In this document: positions 6,546 through 7,819 of the stretch, one piece after another
Layout of the letters: every line of letters starts with the position of its first letter
Numbering within the stretch: the stretch's first letter is position 1
DNA from: SAR202 cluster bacterium
Lineage (GTDB): Bacteria > Chloroflexota > Dehalococcoidia > SAR202 > GCA-002694895
DNA: 7,819 bases
Direction of reading: 5' to 3'
NCBI GenBank assembly: GCA_009391605.1
Contig: VFGQ01000009.1
Span: 1 to 7,819, forward strand
Made by a program: the position numbers and the translations under genes
Notes under the pieces: generated by a model
Seen by the model: only the letters and a program-made list of their open reading frames with translations
What the model was told of the DNA's origin: nothing
Database searches by the model: none

Positions 6546-6574
6546 TGGACATTATAATACCTAATTGATATAGT
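6546..6574 (+). promoter_or_regulatory. Main candidate promoter P2 for typA (extended -10)
   Basis: TGGACA (6546-6551) and TATAGT (6569-6574) are separated by 17 bases; each matches five of six sigma70 consensus positions. A TG dinucleotide at 6566-6567 sits at the extended -10 position. Transcription would start near 6581 and give a leader of about 46 bases before the typA ATG. This is the best promoter match in the window. Confidence 0.6.
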
Positions 6575-6579
6575 GTGCA
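6551..6579 (-). promoter_or_regulatory. Candidate promoter for the Ntn hydrolase-MFS operon
   Basis: On the minus strand TGCACA (6579-6574, four of six) and a perfect TATAAT (6556-6551) are 17 bases apart. Transcription would start near 6544, about 60 bases before the ATG at 6483. It occupies nearly the same DNA as the typA promoter on the opposite strand. Confidence 0.45.
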
Positions 6580-6626
6580 CTGCATTTAATCTTTATTTAT
6601 TTATTCGAAACTTTTTATGTGTTTTT

Positions 6627-7819
6627 ATGGAAATTAGAAATATAGCAATAATTGCTCATGTAGATCATGGAAAAACAAGTATTACTGATGCTTTAATGCG
6701 TCACACTGGTGCTACAAAAGATTCACTCTCTACTATGGATAGTGATGACCTAGAACAAGAAAGAGGTATTACAATTTATGCAAAAAATGCATCAATGTTT
6801 TATAAAGGGACCAAAATTAATATTGTTGACACTCCTGGTCATGCAGATTTTGGTTCTGAAGTTGAAAGAGTTTTAAGATCAATTGATTCTGTATTGCTGG
6901 TGGTGGATGCTCAAGAAGGGCCTATGCCCCAAACAAAATTTGTGCTTAAAAAATCATTAGAATTAGGCATAAAACCTCTAGTTATATTAAATAAAATCGA
7001 TAAAGATGCTGCAAGACCCAAAGAAGTTATCGACGAAATATTAGAATTATTTATGGACCTTGGAGCTAATAATGAACAGTTAGATTTTGAAATTATATAC
7101 TCAACAGGGAAAGACGGGGTCTCAAAATTTAAATTAGAAGATGAAACATTAGACATGGCACCTCTTTTAGATTCCATATTATTAAATATAAACCCAGCAA
7201 ATTCTGAAAGCGACTTACCGTTACGGATGCAATGTTTTAATTTAGATTATGACAATTATCTTGGAAGGCTCGCTATAGCAAGAATTTACGAAGGAACTTT
7301 AAATGAAAAGGATTACTTGTATGTAATTCAAGATAAAGGACTAATTCAAAAACGTCAGGTTACAAAAATATTTACTTTTGAAGGATTCGTGAGAAAAGAA
7401 GTAAAAAAAGCTTATGCAGGAGATATAGTTTTAGTAGCAGGATTTCCTGAAATATATATCGGAGATACAATTACACAAAATGAAGAATCTAAATCACTTC
7501 CAGATATTTCTGTTGATGAACCTACTATTTCGCTTGGATTCATGGTAAATGACTCTCCATTTTCAGGGAAAGAAGGAAAGTTTGTAACTAGTTCTCAAAT
7601 TAGAGAAAGATTAGAAAAAGAGCTGGAAGTTAATGTGGGGGTTAAAGTAGATTTTTCAAAACCAGATAAATTTACTGTTTATGGTCGGGGCGAAATGCAT
7701 ATAGCAATTTTTCTTGAAAATATGCGGAGAGAAGGTTATGAAGTTCAAGTATCACAACCAAAAGTAATACTTAAAACAATAGATAATAAAGTACACGAAC
7801 CGTTTGAAGAACTAACTGT
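6627..7819 (+). CDS. typA: Translational GTPase TypA/BipA, 3' end beyond the window
   Basis: The first 397 residues of TypA (BipA), a ribosome-associated GTPase of the EF-G-like class that helps 50S assembly and translation under stress such as cold. G-domain motifs are complete: G1 'AHVDHGKT' (10-17), switch I with G2 'MDSDDLEQERGITI' (37-50), G3 'DTPGH' (68-72), G4 'NKID' (122-125) and a G5-position 'YSTGKDG' (158-164). Domain II starts near residue 198 ('PLRMQCFNLDYDNYLGRLAIARI'). The TypA-specific 'GRGEMHIAIFLENMRREGYEV' (353-373) distinguishes it from EF-G and LepA. The family is roughly 600 residues, so about 200, including the TypA-specific C-terminal domain, lie past the right edge. 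ATG 6627 gives the canonical 'MEIRNIAIIAHVDHGKT' start, yet no Shine-Dalgarno match precedes it. It is transcribed divergently from the Ntn hydrolase gene and is probably driven by the promoter at 6546-6574. Confidence 0.97.
   Translation, partial: MEIRNIAIIAHVDHGKTSITDALMRHTGATKDSLSTMDSDDLEQERGITIYAKNASMFYKGTKINIVDTPGHADFGSEVERVLRSIDSVLLVVDAQEGPMPQTKFVLKKSLELGIKPLVILNKIDKDAARPKEVIDEILELFMDLGANNEQLDFEIIYSTGKDGVSKFKLEDETLDMAPLLDSILLNINPANSESDLPLRMQCFNLDYDNYLGRLAIARIYEGTLNEKDYLYVIQDKGLIQKRQVTKIFTFEGFVRKEVKKAYAGDIVLVAGFPEIYIGDTITQNEESKSLPDISVDEPTISLGFMVNDSPFSGKEGKFVTSSQIRERLEKELEVNVGVKVDFSKPDKFTVYGRGEMHIAIFLENMRREGYEVQVSQPKVILKTIDNKVHEPFEELT

Noticed and set aside
6592..6603. Three tandem TTTA units upstream of typA
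   Set aside because: Short tandem AT units are expected by chance in this composition and show no sign of being a variable repeat.
6911..7177. Minus-strand 88-codon open frame inside typA
   Set aside because: It overlaps the invariant TypA GTPase domain and has no independent support.
1..7819. CRISPR array, tRNA/rRNA, insertion sequence, riboswitch or attachment site
   Set aside because: No regularly spaced repeats, cloverleaf, transposase or integrase motifs, terminal inverted repeats or long structured leaders were seen; every gap between genes is under 150 bases.

Overview
The window is a low-GC (about one third G+C by eye), gene-dense bacterial chromosome segment using the standard code, with TGG for Trp. 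It holds six complete protein genes and one gene cut by the right edge. Most products are catabolic or detoxification enzymes of the accessory type: a GNAT acetyltransferase, a DinB-fold protein, an acyl-CoA ligase, an amidohydrolase, a 14-TM MFS exporter and a C45-type Ntn hydrolase. The exception is the translational GTPase TypA. This mix in an AT-rich genome would fit a free-living, probably marine, heterotroph such as an AT-rich Chloroflexota (SAR202-like) lineage. That placement is inference and weak, because no phylogenetic marker is complete here. No tRNA, rRNA, CRISPR array, insertion sequence or integrase is visible.

Layout. At 56-742 (+) lies a RimJ/RimL-like GNAT. It converges on a minus-strand pair, the acyl-CoA synthetase (1382-2998) followed by a DinB-family protein (777-1304). 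From a 93-bp divergent region, which contains a small dyad at 3025-3044, the amidohydrolase (3092-3931, TTG start) runs rightward. It meets the end of the MFS gene (3938-5440, minus) with six bases between the stop codons. The MFS gene lies 59 bp downstream of the C45/AAT-type Ntn hydrolase (5500-6483, minus), so these two probably form one transcript. A 143-bp divergent region (6484-6626) with good sigma70-type promoter matches in both directions separates that pair from typA (6627 onward, +, truncated at the right edge).

How the genes may work together. The Ntn hydrolase and the DHA2-type exporter are a plausible amide-processing and efflux pair. The acyl-CoA ligase activates a carboxylic acid, and the metal-dependent amidohydrolase could act on a related carbon skeleton, but neither substrate can be read from the sequence. 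TypA is a housekeeping or stress translation factor with its own promoter. I did not find a convincing undescribed system. The points most worth checking are the MFS start (a Shine-Dalgarno-like site placed before an in-frame AUA, with no ATG/GTG/TTG upstream of the annotated ATG), the Asp-to-Asn change in MFS helix 1, the Ntn hydrolase/MFS pairing, and the overlapping promoters upstream of typA.
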